Source: Desulfovibrio sp. (GTDB lineage Bacteria > Desulfobacterota > Desulfovibrionia > Desulfovibrionales > Desulfovibrionaceae). Taken from it: a stretch of DNA of 64,000 nt. Below the pieces are notes generated by a model. It had not been told where the DNA came from. It did not search any database and saw nothing but the letters and a program-made list of their open reading frames with translations. This document shows positions 63,466 to 64,000 of this stretch, piece after piece (the stretch's first letter is position 1; each line of letters opens with the position of its first letter). The stretch covers positions 1 to 64,000 of the forward strand of contig JALHJW010000001.1 in the NCBI GenBank assembly GCA_022839785.1, read 5' to 3'. The position numbers were made by a program, and so were the translations under genes.

Positions 63466-63543
63466 GAAATCCCCTGCAGACCTTGCTGTTCGCGCGCTCA
63501 AGGCCCGAGTATGCTCGACTCCGGGACAAAAGCCAAGCGGCTC

Positions 63544-63572
63544 TTGATAACGCCTGCGTATTTGATTAAATG
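63544..63572 (+). promoter_or_regulatory. Candidate promoter of the SWIM-protein gene
   Basis: TTGATA (63544-63549), 17-nt spacer, TAAATG (63567-63572), in the short AT-rich part of the divergent region, 66 nt before the first ATG of the rightward gene. Confidence 0.4.
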
Positions 63573-63637
63573 GGTTGGATACTTATCCGTGCGGCCAGCC
63601 GCCATAAGGGCCTTTGCTTTTTCTTTCGGCGCGACGC

Positions 63638-64000
63638 ATGGGAGACGAGGGGGAAACCCGTACCGTGACGCATGAAGAAGAGGGTCGAGCACAGCAGATC
63701 CTCTCCCATTTCATCAAGGACAGCGTTCCTGAATATATTCTCGAAGGCGCCCGCTCCATCATCGACGGCGGCGGGGTTCGGAAGCTTTCCCTCAAGAAGC
63801 GCGAACAGTTCTGGGACATCGACGCCCAGATCCAGGGCGACGACTTCCAGAGCTACGCCGCCGAGATCGGGCTGAACCTTTCCGAAGGCTCCATCACCCA
63901 TTTCTGCAACTGCCCGGACTCCTTCTCCGGGGTCTGCCGCCACATCGGCGCGGGCGCGCTCAAGCTCCTGGAGACCCTGGAGACGGCCACGGACAAGGAG
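63638..64000 (+). CDS. SWIM zinc-finger protein, N-terminal part (cut by window edge)
   Basis: 121 codons are in the window, open to the edge. The SWIM motif is visible as CNCPDSFSGVCRHIGAGAL (C-x-C ... C-x-H) at about 94-112, preceded by QFWDIDAQIQGDDFQSYAAE. In relatives this arrangement starts SNF2-family helicases, so the missing part is probably a helicase; that is inference. The start may be ATG at 63638 or GTG at 63665; the GTG has a GAGGGGG 11 nt upstream. The frame has the strong GC-rich codon bias of its neighbours. Confidence 0.7.
   Translation, partial: MGDEGETRTVTHEEEGRAQQILSHFIKDSVPEYILEGARSIIDGGGVRKLSLKKREQFWDIDAQIQGDDFQSYAAEIGLNLSEGSITHFCNCPDSFSGVCRHIGAGALKLLETLETATDKE

Overview
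The window is high-GC DNA that reads like the chromosome of a sulfate-reducing deltaproteobacterium of the Desulfovibrio type (Desulfovibrionales). The inference rests on a periplasmic selenocysteine formate dehydrogenase of two subunits, a tungstate ABC importer, dense chemotaxis and two-component signalling genes, and FdhD/FdhE/MoaA/MobA maturation genes next to the enzyme. No species is claimed. Genes are tightly packed, many with ATGA, GTGA or TGATG stop/start overlaps.

Layout. 0-0.15 kb: promoter and boxA leader of an rRNA operon running leftward off the window. 0.36-8.0 kb: housekeeping genes (tag, a VOC protein, asnS, ftsY, an RluA-type pseudouridine synthase, an AsmA-family protein). 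8.0-11.4 kb: a small unknown protein, a pseudo-receiver/PAS/GAF protein and an EamA exporter. 11.4-19.2 kb: an AddAB-like helicase-nuclease pair, a PPC-domain protein and an LhgO-like oxidase. 19.4-25.0 kb: a possible PilZ-like protein, xerC, a receiver-GGDEF protein, an HDOD protein with a small partner, dprA, and a CpoB-like lipoprotein. 25.2-26.2 kb: an unknown polytopic membrane protein.

26.3-35.6 kb is a leftward chemotaxis-type operon: cheB, a HEAT-repeat protein, cheR, a PilZ protein, a ParA ATPase, cheW, cheY and a three-Hpt cheA. It has no receptor gene of its own. A tRNA-Pro(CGG) gene with promoter and terminator follows at 35.9 kb.

36.3-45.3 kb runs rightward: a SulP transporter with STAS domain, then a solute-binding lipoprotein, a HAMP/PAS histidine kinase with a cysteine-rich insert, and a receiver-STAS regulator. 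After these come a thioredoxin-like exported protein, a GAF/GAF/TM/rhodanese fusion, a MauE/DoxX membrane protein and a lipoprotein. This string looks like a sensory and redox module of unknown role.

45.8-57.3 kb is a formate dehydrogenase island built on two divergent transcripts. Leftward are fdhE, fdhD, mobA, moaA, a catalytically degenerate IS1595/ISXO2-like transposase, fdhA (with an in-frame UGA read as selenocysteine) and fdhB. Rightward are tupABC and a mobB carrying an extra Fe-S motif. Together they import tungstate, make and guanylate the pterin cofactor, sulfurate it, and assemble the enzyme. The AT-rich region between the two transcripts carries a perfect TGTATGCCA-N4-TGGCATACA palindrome and several TGCCA/TGGCA half-sites, which is the most likely shared operator.

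57.4-64.0 kb: a methyl-accepting chemotaxis protein, a Rel/SpoT (p)ppGpp enzyme overlapping a peptide-type solute-binding lipoprotein, and the cut-off start of a SWIM zinc-finger protein.

The strongest candidates for something undescribed are the domesticated transposase inside the fdh operon, the shared palindromic operator, the kinase with a cysteine cluster inserted in its HAMP domain, and the GAF-rhodanese/MauE module.
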